Positions 1 to 10,973 of a stretch of DNA of 64,000 bases are shown piece after piece. Made by a program: the position numbers and the translations under genes. Below the pieces are notes generated by a model that had not been told where the DNA came from, made no database searches, and was given only the letters and a program-made list of their open reading frames with translations. Source of the DNA: Lyophyllum atratum (lineage: Eukaryota > Basidiomycota > Agaricomycetes > Agaricales > Lyophyllaceae). Location of the stretch: contig JACGCN010000018.1 of NCBI GenBank assembly GCA_014905825.1, forward strand, positions 992,001 through 1,056,000, written 5' to 3'. Within the stretch, counting starts at the first letter, position 1. Every line of letters begins with the position of its first letter.

Positions 1-730
1 CCCAAAAGGGAGCAACTCCCACAAGTTCGAGGGAACGAAGGGTGGAGCGACAAGCGGTCAAAACTTGACTCAGGTCTTCCATGTCCATCCTATCGTCCGG
101 GCCCACATAGTTCAATACGATCGAGGTAACGTTGGTAGCATCCCATTCTGCCCAATAGAGACCGAAGTTTCGGAAGATGATGGGGAATGGGAATGGGTGG
201 TGCGTTTTCGGAGAGTCCCTGGTGACACGGAAGTGAAGATCGTGCATGGCCGTATATTCGTACGTTTCCAATAACGGCATGGAGTCGAAAAATTGCTTCC
301 ACAGGAGCCGGGTCAAGGCCCCATTACTGGCGCAGACCTTGAACGTGCGAAAACGACGCGCGTGCAGACGGCATATATATTCATGCTCTTGGGGGGTTAG
401 TGGTCGAGTCGCAAAGAGATGCAAGTCGACCATGCAGTTTTGGGAGCGACGCAGGTGTGCGATGAGCCAGGGATGGTTCTGAGGCCTGGGGATGCAACGC
501 ATTCGGATGCTGGTCCAAAGTAGCGGCGAGCGGAGGGCGACGTTTCGCCATGTTCGACAAACATGGGAGACGGTGGGAATTGCTTTGGATGGCGAGTCGA
601 CCTCATCGTTTTTCAACTGGGTAAAGATAAGGTAAAGGACGTCGCCAGTGAGTCGCGCGGCTGCGGAGAGATGGTAGACTGTGTGCCTAGATATAGGTTG
701 GTTCCTATGGTCGAGTGTCGTGAACCGCAT
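1..730 (-). CDS. F-box protein, 3' part cut by the window edge
   Basis: One open frame runs from an ATG at 730 down to base 1, about 243 residues, and continues outside the window. Residues 25-70 read as an F-box-like domain: LTGDVLYLIFTQL, then about 15 residues later the typical Agaricomycete block VSHVCRTWRNVALRSPLLW. The rest looks like the leucine-rich tail of these proteins (for example FDSMPLLETYEY and CRSTLRSLELVGVAP). F-box proteins recruit substrates to SCF ubiquitin ligases through Skp1, and this subfamily is large and variable in mushrooms. No intron is needed in the visible part. The start was chosen because the frame closes shortly upstream and no splice joins the F-box to an earlier exon. 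The substrate is unknown. Confidence 0.8.
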   Translation of the reverse strand, partial: MRFTTLDHRNQPISRHTVYHLSAAARLTGDVLYLIFTQLKNDEVDSPSKAIPTVSHVCRTWRNVALRSPLLWTSIRMRCIPRPQNHPWLIAHLRRSQNCMVDLHLFATRPLTPQEHEYICRLHARRFRTFKVCASNGALTRLLWKQFFDSMPLLETYEYTAMHDLHFRVTRDSPKTHHPFPFPIIFRNFGLYWAEWDATNVTSIVLNYVGPDDRMDMEDLSQVLTACRSTLRSLELVGVAPFW

Positions 731-1315
731 AGATCTGTGGGCAAGAGAATCATGGTTTGCTTCCAAAATAGTCGTGGTTTGACGCACCAGAACTTTGAGC
801 TTGGAGAAGCAACGAGAAGTGGGTAGTTAGAGTCGAAGCTCACACTCAAACCTCCCTGAATCTCGTTGCTTTTAAGGGCCAAAGTATCAGCCAAGACCTG
901 GTCAAAGCGTCCCTGGGATCGTCAATGGGGTTAGCTGAGGCAAAGCTGAGGCCCTCTTTGCCCAGAGTGCTCCTTGAAGAGACGTAGCAATCTAGAGCCG
1001 GAGCATGCCGGTATGAATGGCATGGAAGTGTGAGCAGCAGGGTGTCGGGAGAGTGGTGGTTTGGTTTCTTGAAGTTATGGTGGATCATCCCCGCTGGTAA
1101 AGTCGGCACTGCCACACGTTTCAGACCCAGCGCGTCGCGACGCGCTTTGTTGTCTTTTGTTGTGGTGCTCGGCTAGCGGAATTTCAATTGCGATTCTTCT
1201 CCTACTCCCTGCGTGTCAACGCAACTTTCGAAAAACAAGGTAAGTAGTGGAACGACGCAAAACTATACCAGAGAATAACACGCGACCAACCCTGCCGGAC
1301 CCACTCTTATGTACA
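731..1315. other. Spacer between F-box gene and first tandem gene copy
   Basis: No supported gene lies here. From about 1098 the sequence belongs to the repeated unit described below (block cggcactgccacacg, then the leader with tagcggaatttcaattgcg at 1174). The short open frames on both strands have no recognisable product. Confidence 0.5.
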
Positions 1316-1927
1316 ATGTCTGAACCTACATCCGCCCGTTGTTTGGATCCGAGGCTGATGGTCAGATTGAATCCGGCATTAATGCCTCCTCGCATTCGGT
1401 ACCAGAAGAAGGTGAGCATTAGCATTAGCATATGTATTCCGGACCTAAGTACTCGGTCTCTTTCGCAGTCCGAGGCAGAACTCAAGAAGATGCAACCTCT
1501 GGATGAGCTGCCCGAAGTCCTCATCCCTCGCGCAATACCCTCCGTCATCCGTATACCCCCACTCTTGCGTCGCGGCTACCCTCTCACGCGAGACGTTTTC
1601 CGCCAATTCATCGAAAACGATCATCGATTTGAGGAAGTCCCTGTCCCCGGAGACGAACATCACGTCGGCGGGCTGATAGCCGTCGAAATAACATTACAAA
1701 GGCGTATTGGATGGCCAGTCACTTGCCATCACGTTTATGGACTACCTGAAGAAGAAGAAGAGGCCGTCATGTTCGAGGTCGGTAACAGCTATAACGTGAA
1801 GCGTTGCGCACCCCCCGAGGTCGAAGAAAAGCTAAGGAGGGAGCTGCACATGGAAGGATCGCCGAAGTGGTATCTAGATTATGAGAAGTCGTACTGGGAT
1901 TGGAAGGTGGTCCTTGGGATGCGCTGA
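1316..1927 (+). CDS. Unknown protein, tandem copy 1
   Basis: The model is exon 1316-1411, intron 1412-1468, exon 1469-1927 (184 residues spliced). The intron is 57 nt (gtgagc...tttcgcag), a multiple of three without an in-frame stop, so an unspliced message would encode 203 residues. I recognise no domain. Conserved blocks shared with copy 2 are LDPRLMV.LNPALMPPRIRYQKK, VIRIPPLLRRGYPLTRD, RIGWPVTCHH.YGLPEEE and LRRELHMEGSPKWYLDYEKS. It is charged and Pro-rich, with no signal peptide or membrane segment. A longer reading from 1247 exists, but both copies share the ATG of MSEPTSAR, which is the preferred start. Conservation of the frame between copies argues that the product is, or recently was, under selection. 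Confidence 0.65.
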   Translation: MSEPTSARCLDPRLMVRLNPALMPPRIRYQKKVSISISICIPDLSTRSLSQSEAELKKMQPLDELPEVLIPRAIPSVIRIPPLLRRGYPLTRDVFRQFIENDHRFEEVPVPGDEHHVGGLIAVEITLQRRIGWPVTCHHVYGLPEEEEEAVMFEVGNSYNVKRCAPPEVEEKLRRELHMEGSPKWYLDYEKSYWDWKVVLGMR

Positions 1928-2693
1928 GACTTCTTTGCATCGAGTTTTTTCCGTTTCTATGCCTAGTTCTTCATGATGAGCCATACATATATGACATACC
2001 TTTCAATCTTTCAAACTGTCTCTCGGGCACCTTAATCATCAGAACTGTACCCTCACACCAGCAAACCGAGCCTTTCCACCACCCTTTCTTGTTGATGTCG
2101 TAGTGCACTACGATTTTGTCTTCAGCTCTCCTGCTAGTGTTCGTTTCTTCTTACCTGGCATGATAACACAGCAATGAGATCCGACACTTGAACGAGGCCC
2201 TCGATGACACATAAGTGCCCGCTTCCGTGCTCGGCGAGGTCGAGATCAGGATTGTCGTCTGGAGAGAAATGCATTGAAAACGAAGAGAGACTCATGAGAG
2301 GCGTCACGCTGTTTTAACATCATACCTGGGGTATGGCGCACAAGCACCAGAGGAGTCGTTGCAGATATTAAGTAAACTTGGACTCCTCGACGATGTAGAT
2401 ATGTCAGTAGTCTACAGCTATATAGCCAGGCAAGTAGCACGAGGTGACGCAGATCTACTCGAGTATTTGCTCCCCGTCTGGTCTGTAAAGTCGGCACTGC
2501 CACACGTATCAGACCAGCCGGCGGCGACGCGCTTTGTTGTCGCGCTCGGCTAGCGGAATTTCAATTGCGATTCTTCTCCTTACTCCCTGCGTGTCAACGC
2601 AACTTTCGAAAAACAAGGTAGGTAGTAGAACGACGCAAACATATACCAGAAAATAACACGCGACAAACCCTGCCGGACCCACTCTTATCTACA
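1928..2693. other. Spacer between tandem copies
   Basis: This holds the 3' flank of copy 1, a short unit-specific stretch at about 2210-2400, and the leader of copy 2. The minus-strand open frame at 2246-2503 is shared only as repeat sequence and has no recognisable product. Confidence 0.5.
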
Positions 2694-3305
2694 ATGTCTG
2701 AACCTACATCTGCCCGTCGTCTGGATCCGAGGTTGATGGTCAAATTGAATCCGGCATTGATGCCTCCTCGCATTCGTTACCAGAAGAAGGTGAGCATTGG
2801 CATTTTCATATGTGTTCTGGACCTAAGTACTCTGCCTCTTTCGCAGCCCTTGGCAGAAATCAAGAAGATGCAACCTCTGGAAGAGCTGCCCGAAGTCCTC
2901 ATCCCTTACGCAATACCCTCCGTCATCCGTATACCCCCACTCTTGCGTCGCGGCTACCCTCTGACGCGAGACGTTTTCCGCCAATTCATCGAAAACGACG
3001 ATCGATTTGAGGAAGTCCCTGTCCTCGGAGACCCAGACCACCTCGCCGGGCTCATAGCCGTCGAAATGACATTACAAGAGCGTATTGGATGGCCAGTCAC
3101 TTGCCATCACGCGTATGGACTACCTGAAGAAGAACCGGACGCCGTCATTTTCGAGATCGCCAACAGCTATAACATGCAGCATTGCGCACCCCCCGAGGTC
3201 CAAGAAAAGCTGAGGAGGGAGCTGCACATGGAAGGATCGCCGAAATGGTATCTAGATTATGAAAAGTCGCAATGGGATTGGAAGGAGGTTTTTGGGATGC
3301 GCTGA
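2694..3305 (+). CDS. Unknown protein, tandem copy 2
   Basis: The model is exon 2694-2789, intron 2790-2846 (57 nt, same position and length as in copy 1), exon 2847-3305, 184 residues spliced. It is colinear with copy 1 with no frame-breaking indel. Differences are scattered substitutions, for example VPVLGDPDHLAG here against VPVPGDEHHVGG in copy 1, and EEPDAVIFEIANSYNMQH against EEEEAVMFEVGNSYNVKR. Both strictly similar blocks (the Pro-rich N-terminal segment, and GWPVTCHH to the C-terminal WYLDYEKS..WDWK) survive. Function is unknown. The N-terminal MSEPTSARRLDPRLM is close to a charged leader but not a signal peptide. Confidence 0.7.
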   Translation: MSEPTSARRLDPRLMVKLNPALMPPRIRYQKKVSIGIFICVLDLSTLPLSQPLAEIKKMQPLEELPEVLIPYAIPSVIRIPPLLRRGYPLTRDVFRQFIENDDRFEEVPVLGDPDHLAGLIAVEMTLQERIGWPVTCHHAYGLPEEEPDAVIFEIANSYNMQHCAPPEVQEKLRRELHMEGSPKWYLDYEKSQWDWKEVFGMR

Positions 3306-4972
3306 GACTTCTTTGCGTCGAGTCTTTTTCGTTTCTATTCCTAGTTCTTCATGATGAGCCATACATATATGACATACCTTTCAATCTTTCAAACTGTCTC
3401 TCAGGCACCTTAATCATCAGAACTGTATTCTCACACCAGCAAACCGAGCCTTTCCACCACCGTTTCTTGTCGATTTCGTAATTCACTACGATTTTGTCTT
3501 CAGCTCTCCTGTTACAGTTTGTTTCTTCTTACGTGGCGTAATGATGCAGCAATGAGATCCGACACTTGACTACAGCTGTATAGTGAGGACAGTAGCACGA
3601 GGTGACGCAGATCTAATCAGACCAGCCGGCGCGTCGCGACGCGCTTTGTTGTCGCGCTCGGCTAGCGGAATTTCAATTGCGATTCTTCTCCTTCCTCGAG
3701 CTCTATATGCGTGTCAGCGCAACTTTCGAAAAACAAGGTGGGCGAACGACGCAAAATAACACGCGATGAACCCTGCCGGCTCAAGTAGTCAGCACCAACG
3801 CGGCTCCAACGTATCGCTAGGATGACAGCAGAAGGTACAGCCCAACTTCTCACCGCTAGAGGAGGATGTTGCTGAGGATGAAGCACAGTGCATAATTGTT
3901 GGGGACCTCGCGAGCTTTGATCCTCCCCTGGAGAACATTTACACCGTGATCCACAGACATTGGGACAACTACCGCGATCCGAGAGTGTCGGCACGGCACA
4001 CCCCAACCGCCTGGCAAGCAATTGCAACAAATCCCAGGACGAGGTGTGCTCCATTCTCACCACGCCCTGTCTGAGGTGGGACGATTATTTTGTCGACTGC
4101 GAGTGTTCCTGTCGCCTCATTGGGACATATTCTGATCATACAATGGCATCGGTGGTGAAAGTGTATAGACCATGTCTCATCACCATGTCTCATCAACTAT
4201 AGATAATATACTCAATGGAAGACACATCGCTTGATCTGATCGTAAGGAGACCAGTATCCCTGATTCCCTACCCCCCATGCCAGCGCCAAGCTCCTAACGA
4301 TTATGCATTGCCCCCCCCCCTTCAAGTTCCACCATACGCATTATTCGGGCTTTAGGGTGTGCAGCGGTACAAGATCTTGGATACAATTCGAATCTGAACT
4401 ACATGACCGGCCTCGGAAAAATGTTCTTACCATGATAGGATCGTTGCTGGCGATTCGACGTGGTCCGTCGGAATGCTAGTTCAGCTGGCTACTTTTCCCG
4501 CATATCCCGGTGATGCTTTCTTTCTTGATCACTTACGACAACTATAGAGTTACTACGGTTAAAAAGGGAGAATCCGTCATTGGGAATGGGAATGAGCCTT
4601 GGTAAGCCTTTAGCCAAGGTATTCGTCGATACAACTTACCTGAGGATTAGAAGGACCTTACTGAGAAGTTAATGCTTCTGAGCAGCGTTCACATAATCGA
4701 ATTAGCGTTAGCCTTGGCAGTAGCAATGTGACGTTCATAGAGTGCATCCGATCACAGCTACGGCCGCAAGCCCCCGCGTCCCAGATATAGCTGGTGTTTA
4801 CAGACGCTGTCTGTTTGATGTTCTCTCTTAAAGCCCCTTCAACCCTCTCTGGAAGCTGCGGCCCCTCAGCGCTTTCCTTACTCTGGCTCGTGCATAAAGT
4901 GACCTGGCATTGAAGTCGAAACATTGACAACAGCCGCAAGCTCCCACAGGTCCCTCGAAGGAATCCTCATCC
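3306..4972. other. Gene-poor stretch with truncated repeat unit 3
   Basis: This contains the 3' flank of copy 2, the truncated third unit (to about 3790) and roughly 1.2 kb without a supported gene. A homopolymeric C run lies at about 4309-4320. Open frames such as 3662-4063 (minus) have no recognisable domain. Confidence 0.5.
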
Positions 4973-6624
4973 ATGCTGGATAGTGCTACCGCGGCTTCCA
5001 TACAAACTCAGCTGTCTGTCAATCACCAGTTCCCACTGTTTGATCCTCGATAAATTTCTTTCTTTGCAGAAATCACAGCAATTACATCAACCTTGTGTCT
5101 TTTGGTGAGATCAACCACTGCCCTGTTCAACATTATGTATCTTGACTTTTATGCTGTCTCCAGTGATACTTTACTATGACTATACTATAACTCTACCGGC
5201 TGAAGTCGAGCGCTTCTGGTCCTCAGGGACACTGTCATGGGGCTCCGGCTTCTTCTATGCAAACCGCTACCTGTCACTTTTCGGCCACGTCCCGGTGATG
5301 ATCCAGTATTGGTGGGATTCGAGATCCTCTGACACCCGAGACGTGCGTGAAATATCTTCGTTGACTTCTTATGTCCTCGCTCAACGGACTTTTGTTGATC
5401 AGGTGTGGGTGATATGTCGCCGATTGCGCTGCTGTACTAAACATATCAACTCTACCTAGATGTCCCGCGCTCTCCTCATACCACCAATACCTCGCCGTGG
5501 CAATTCAAACCCTAGTTGGTAGTAAGCGCCCAAGTCAGATTGATTCAGGGGTGGTTTCTAATAATACCTTACACCCTCAATCGCAGTCATTCTCATTATG
5601 CGGACTCATGCGCTTTACAACCGCAATATCTGGGTATTGCTGTTTCTATGTGCCTGTGGACTGGCCGTCATCGTCTTCGGTGCCGTGAGTATTGCGGGAG
5701 CTGTTGAAGACTAGGGTCCTCATCACCGATGCATATTCGTACCCCTAGTATTCAGTGGTTGCTGGGCGCAGTCATAAGGAAGATCTAGTTCTTCCGAAGA
5801 TAGGCTGTGTTCCGCCAACCGATCGTTCTGAGTGCGTTTACTTCAGCCATTCATGTAGATGGCTCATTGACAATGGATTAGTGCGAAAAGTATGTGTCTA
5901 TGCTCTGACGGGTGAGCATCTTACAGATCTGACCTGCGATACAGACTTGGCGGGAGCGTGGACTGCAAATTTGTTGTTCGATGTTCTCATATTTTCTCTG
6001 ACAGTGTATAGATCGTGTAGGCGGAGTCGTGGAGGACGCAGGCCACTATTGGATACTTTGGTTCGGGACGGTGCGCAAATTGCCTTTACGTCACCACCTT
6101 CTCTGACATGATGATACAAGGGGCTATCTACTTTGGGTGAGAGATTCACATCCTTGTTCGAGTCCTAATGGTCAAACGTATCCCAAAGAATCATGATGAT
6201 CGTTGGACTTGCAAACATTATATCGTTTCATGTACGTTTTCTTTCTCTTCGAGGTTCACTCCTTGTAACAATTTCATCCGTCCTCAGTTGTCGCCGGTAA
6301 GCATTTCGAAATATGCGAATTATAGATATGAAGAAGACTACCAGGAATACGAACGAGGATTCATCACGACCTTCGCGAATATGTGCGCCAATACACGATA
6401 AACTAAATCACTTCTTGAATTGACAGCGCTACAGTGTGTCGTCCACCATGATGTCCCGGCTCATGTTGAATTTGCGCGATCCAAAATTAAACGGACCATA
6501 TTGCGTCCGAGATACAAGATTGGAGGAAGTGTTGCGGGTGAATGCGCTACGGGACCCATATATTCCAATGACGTACTTAGTCCCCCCTGATGAACGCGGT
6601 CAGGTTACGGATTCGACAAATTAA
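4973..6624 (+). CDS. DUF6533-domain integral membrane protein (multi-exon)
   Basis: DUF6533 proteins are multi-pass membrane proteins of unknown role, expanded in Agaricomycetes. The N-terminus is well resolved: exon 4973-5013, intron 5014-5069, exon 5070-5104, intron 5105-5163, then an exon from 5164. Together they read NYINLVSFVILYYDYTITLP followed by AEVERFW, the family signature. Later segments are SYHQYLAVAIQTLV joined to VILIMRTHALYNRN (intron acceptor near 5585), then GRSHKEDLVLPKIGC, LAGAWTANLLFDVLIFSL with LLDTLVRDG, and the final exon MMSRLMLNLRD to the stop at 6624. The junctions near 5353-5460, 5830-5945 and 6120-6430 could not all be closed in frame with strong splice sites. The gene may therefore be intact with weak sites, or lightly damaged. 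Confidence 0.75.
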
Positions 6625-6920
6625 CAGCTGTTCAACTTGGATTCACTCCTAGTAAGGTCGGTGTATATGTGACCCGAAGGCAAACTAAGGGGTCCATGAG
6701 CGTCTCAGTAGTAGTTAGGAGGATGGAAGGAGTCATCCTCGTGCATATGGAGTATATCGAACCGTCGGCACTGCCAGGAGGCGCACATCGCTAGAACTTC
6801 GACTACTCATCTGCTCTTCCATCTACCACATGAGGATTAAGATAGTCTTCGGTTACTACACTGTACACAGGAAGCTACAAGACATTGTTGACATTCAAAA
6901 TTGTACTATCGGCCTCTTCT
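6625..6920. other. Convergent spacer
   Basis: This is the spacer between the 3' ends of the DUF6533 gene (plus) and the questin-oxidase-like gene (minus). Nothing else is visible. Confidence 0.5.
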
Positions 6921-8645
6921 CTAGGATTTATAGAACCCTTTGCGATCCCAATAGAGATAGCCGCCGACCTTGACATCTTCACTTCTCAGCCTCTGATTCG
7001 TCAACACCGCCGCTCTGACGAAGAGCGAGCCATCAATCTTCTCTGCGAATGGCAGCTCCGTCGCACAAAAGTCAGCCTGTCCGGCCTTTCTGCGCCCATA
7101 CACTTCTCCGAAATGAGCGAGCGCCCTCAAAGTCTTCGGGAAGTGGTCGTCCGGGACAACGAGCGACTCTTGAATGAGCGGGAACCAGGGGTTTGGCGCG
7201 ACGGCTTTCGGGGAATCGGTAGAAGGCAGCGCTTCCTTGTGGGGAGGGGGATGTGGATGAGCGGGTGGGGGTCGAACAGAGGTTTTGGCGAAAAATCCTG
7301 GGATGTCGAACCCTGGTCGTCCCCGCCCAACCCACCACATCAGACACACGGCGAAGTAGCTTCGTAGTAAGAGCTCTTGCGAAGCAGGCTTGAGGATCGC
7401 GGCTGTGGAAGACAGGAACAGAGACGAGGTGACCAGGTGCACGCTATACAACAGCATCAGGCCTACAGTCCCCCGAGCACGTTACGTATGCCACTTACTG
7501 GAAAAAATCAGAGTTGAAGTCCTCGTCGTTGGACCATCCCGCGATTGCATATATCACCGCATTAGCCCACACAAGCTCCTCGATCTTGCGCTCGACCTCC
7601 TTGGGATCCGAGCGGTCGAAGCTCCAAGCTTGAACGTAATCCGCGATCGCCCCTCCGTGTTCGCGCTCTGCATTCGTATAAATGACATGATAGTTATCTG
7701 CGCCGGGAATTGCGTCAAATCGCGGATCCTTGAGAATTCTGGCAAGGATGGTGAAGGCGTGCGTATTTCCCTGTGACGTGGGTGCGCTTGTTTTCTTTCC
7801 TAAACCCAGGAAGCGCGTGGTCAGAGATTCAACGTTTTCAGCTGCGCTCATATCCTTCCAAAGCGAAGGAGGCATAACTATGCTTGAAGTCTTAAAGTGC
7901 ACCGCAGTCCACGCAAGACCTTTAGGGTCGAGGTCAGCACGACCAGCGAGCTTGAGATCCGCAGCACTCACCTTCAGCAATCAACCCAGGTAGACCGAAC
8001 TCAAGGCCGTTTCCAATATGGATCAAGGAGTGAATGATACCGTCCATGCATCGGTTCAACATCTCTGGCTGCTGGTCCGCATCCTTCCCAGCAATGAAAT
8101 TTGCTTTCACGTCGAACAGGTGTTCCTCCAAAGCAGCCGGAACGCCTTTGGTCTTTACCACCTCCATGAAGTATTCAAGATACGCGCTATAGAATCTGTT
8201 ACGGTGGCGCATGAGCTCCTTATGCACATGTTACAGATATTAGGTCACTTACTCATCGTCCCCGAGATGGTCGTGGAAATTATCGACAGTTATCTTCTCG
8301 GGCGAATCGAACTTCGGTAGTTGAAATGCGGAGTCGGCTTTGTAGGCAGCTCCAATGATCTCCTCATCTGCTCCCAAGGCCCAAAGCGCCAGTGCGTAGT
8401 GCGCGGAGTGACTAGAGGTGGTTATGACGTCAGAGGGCGTGCTTAGCGGATGCAACCTGAGCATGCACGTACTTGTGAGGTCGGTAATCCCGGTCAAAGA
8501 AGATGTGCCACTTTGCATGGTTTTCCTTCAGGACGCTTTGGAGCGTCTCCGTCGACTGTGTTGTAATTCCCGGCCACATCCTAGGTGAAAGCCTTGCGAG
8601 GGGAGCAGAGGGGGCGGGGAAGAAGTCATCAAGCGTGTTTGCCAT
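6921..8645 (-). CDS. Questin oxidase-like protein (DUF4243)
   Basis: Five exons sum in frame to 499 residues: 8645-8473, 8411-8253, 8195-7972, 7919-7499, 7443-6921. The introns are 52-61 nt with GT-AG ends. Family landmarks appear in order: FDRDYRPHNHSAHYALALWALGA (exon 1/2 junction), NFHDHLGDEFYSAYLEYF (exon 2/3), IIHSLIHIGNGLEFGLPG followed by LIAEGLAWTAVH (exon 3/4), then DFFHVHLVTSSLF (exon 4/5), ELLLRSYFAVCLMWW.GRGRP, PDDHFPKTLRALAHF and DGSLFVRAA. Characterised members act as cofactor-poor Baeyer-Villiger-type oxidases in fungal anthraquinone/aflatoxin-type pathways, and most basidiomycete members are uncharacterised. No polyketide synthase lies nearby, so the substrate cannot be inferred. 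The start ATG at 8645 gives a short leader of the family's usual size. Confidence 0.88.
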
Positions 8646-9201
8646 GTCGATACTGTTCTAGAGTCCAATCATGGCTGCCTTTATATCGGTCGGTCCACCA
8701 TATTATCATGTGGTGATGTTTGAGGAGCATCGTGAACGATATTAGTAACACTGAGAATCGATGGCTAATCGCCTCCGCTTGTGGAGGGCGTGGAGGGCGG
8801 AAGTCTCATGGAGGTGTCAAGTCTGACCTAAAGTTTCCCAGTAATCGAAATGTGTGTCACTTGACCGAAACCCGTTGTATCAAGTGATCGCTGCTTCAAG
8901 TTTCAACCCGTTAGCGACAGATAGTCAAACCCGACATACAAAAGTTGTATAATAAGGATCCTCACTAATGCATGTTCTAAGGAGGCAATAAAGGGAGTCA
9001 ACGGAATGTTCTCGTCGAATCGAAGTTAGGCATCGAGTGTTCGTCAGTCAGCAAACTAGATCCTTGAGGAGGAAGATCTTGACGTGAGCTGAAGTGACAT
9101 AGAAGAACCAGGGACAGTGATCCAAGTGTTCGCGTCGATCCACACGGCTTATGTTTACGGATAATCCTATTACACTGATCGAAGAAGTTTTCATGGATTC
9201 A
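8646..9201. other. Spacer, nothing recognised
   Basis: This is the upstream region of the questin-oxidase-like gene and the downstream flank of the F-box gene at 9202-10506. No coding signal is convincing on either strand. Confidence 0.5.
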
Positions 9202-10506
9202 TCAGTCCTCTGGATCTAAAGAATTCCATTCAGACCTCCCTTCGAACCATACCCTGCCTCGCGGGAGGATGATAGTTTTGAGGGTCGGGCACCAATGGTG
9301 CCAGAGCTTAGCAATGTCTTGCTCTTCCCCAGGCAGCGCGGTCCGATCCGTCGCTGCCATAAATGTGATATACTGTGAAGTAGTAGCAGTTAAGCGAGGA
9401 TCGGAATAGCAGAAGCAGTCTTAACGTACCTGCAACGCCTGAAAACCCGCGAGCAATGGTCCGAGGGCTTTCAGAAGGTCCTAAACATTCACGAGAGCCT
9501 CAATCCCGGGTCAAGGAAAGCACCACATTACGTGGACACGCACATTCGTATATTCCGATAGTAAGATGACGATATGAAGTGCCTCTAACTGCGGGAAGCG
9601 CGTCGCAATCTCCGATAGCAGATAGTCCTGCACTGCGGGGTCAAAACTCATGATACTAAGCCTCCGCATTGGCGACGCTGACAACGAAAGCGCTTTCAGC
9701 GAATCTGACGAAGACCCGGGAAAGAGCGCAATTGATGCCATGTGCACTGGCCGCCCATTCACGACGGAGGCGATGATGCTGGGGCCGCCGTGGACCGTGC
9801 GCAGCGACGTCAGCCTGGGCAGGGAGCTTGACAAGAGCGTGAATTTCTTTTCCGTTGTTTCCTCACGGGTGGAAGGGGAGAAACCGATGAACGGCGGAAT
9901 GACGCTATCGCTGCCCTGCGGGAATCCACGCAGAGTCAGCTCTAACAGGCACGGTTGGGATTCAAGGAACTTCGCGAGGGCGTTGTCACACGGCAGGGAT
10001 GTTGAGAAGTATCGTAGGGCGAAGGTGCAGTCGTGTAGGATCCATATGTGGGTGTCCGGTCTTGGAAATTCGAGGGACAGTGACGTTAGGTTCGTCAGCC
10101 CTTTTAGGACACGGTGGAGAAGCCGGTAGAAGTTGAGCGTAGGGTCCGTTTTTGTGTTCCAGTCGATTTCGAGCTTGCGTACGAATGGCTGGACTCGGGG
10201 ACTTCGCTCGAGTTCTAGGAGGCAGACGACAGATTGGGCTGGCTGGAGCTCGTCGAGGGTGCGATAGAGGACACGGCTGGTAATGTTGTTAAACACCCTA
10301 TTGATAGTGAGGCAAGGTAGCAGCTCGCTCCGGGTGAGAGACTGCAGAATATGGTCCAAAATCTCGACCGGTAGGGATGTGCGCGTCGTGAATACTGGTG
10401 CGCGCCGCAGCTTGAGGGGTCCGATGGCGGGAGTTGTATTCTCCGCTCCGGGCGATGCAGGACTCCCTGGTCTCGGCAAAGGAGACATAAGAGACGCCAA
10501 ACTCAT
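9202..10506 (-). CDS. F-box protein
   Basis: Three exons sum in frame to 394 residues: 10506-9544, 9480-9430, 9372-9202. The introns are 63 and 57 nt. Residues about 45-85 form the F-box: LPVEILDHILQSLTRSELL, then CLTINRVFNNITSRVLYRTL. Downstream segments have the spacing of an LRR-like solenoid (LTNLTSLSLEF, QPCLLELTLRGF, LPRLTSLRTV, LKALSLSASPMRRLSI, FPQLEALHI). The frame stays open further upstream to 10677. I chose the ATG at 10506 because the upstream residues do not resemble the family's N-terminus and may be 5' leader. It probably acts as an SCF substrate adaptor with an unknown target. The last two exons, which lie outside the main open frame, read DLLKALGPLLAGFQALQ and a tail ending SLDPED. 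Confidence 0.8.
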
Positions 10507-10973
10507 TCGAGAGTGTGGATAAGCTATAGCTGTCGATGAGACTGTAACATTCAGTCCAGAGAACTCGATCCCGAAAATTCCATCCCACACCTTACATTTG
10601 TAACGTTCCCCCTCGGTACGCCGTAATCCTGCGACCACTGTATCCAACGTTCTCTTCTGAACCGGACCCCCAGCCAAAAGATGTATGAGAAGAAATGGAG
10701 CCCAAAGTGGGTCGAGAGTTGAGGGTTGGGAGGGTTATGAGGAGCAAGCCACTTACTCAAGTATTGTGCTTTGTCACGGTTGATCAATCAAGAATCAAGT
10801 GTATAGACTATAGTGGGTAATATCACTATCACTGTCACTTCTCGGCGTCATTGGCGTTACAATTTGGGCGAAGGAACGTGGGTCGCGCGTAATTGGATAT
10901 GGTATAGCTGTAGGCAGCCTTCAGATATCAAATGTCCCAACAATCCTGCACGTCTATCAACATATATATGTGA
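10507..10973. other. Spacer, nothing recognised
   Basis: This is the upstream region of the F-box gene and the 3' flank of the ERG25-like relic. Short open frames have no domain. Confidence 0.4.

Larger units (their letters stand above)
1098..3790. repeat. Tandem array: two full units and one truncated unit
   Basis: The same sequence order occurs three times. The leader block with tagcggaatttcaattgcg lies at 1174, 2551 and 3663. Units 1 and 2 each continue through a complete small gene (ATG at 1316 and 2694, offset 1378 bp) and a matching 3' flank ending near gatccgacacttga. Unit 3 keeps only the leader, the cgaaaaacaagg element and the start of the next block, then diverges near 3790. A second marker, cgaggtgacgcagatct, sits before units 2 and 3 (about 2438 and 3598). 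This is a direct tandem duplication with a partial third copy. No target-site duplication, terminal repeat or transposase is visible, so I treat it as segmental duplication. Confidence 0.85.

Noticed and set aside
2246..2503. Minus-strand frame starting MAVPTL, shared with 846-1115
   Set aside because: The two N-termini match only because both lie in the duplicated leader block. The frames diverge at once and have no domain.
4309..4320. C homopolymer as a functional element
   Set aside because: A single short run without flanking structure. It could also be a sequencing artefact.
6885..7367. 160-codon plus-strand frame
   Set aside because: It is antisense to the last exon of the questin-oxidase-like gene, which has clear family motifs.
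9650..10129. 159-codon plus-strand frame
   Set aside because: It is antisense to the F-box gene's main exon and has no domain of its own.
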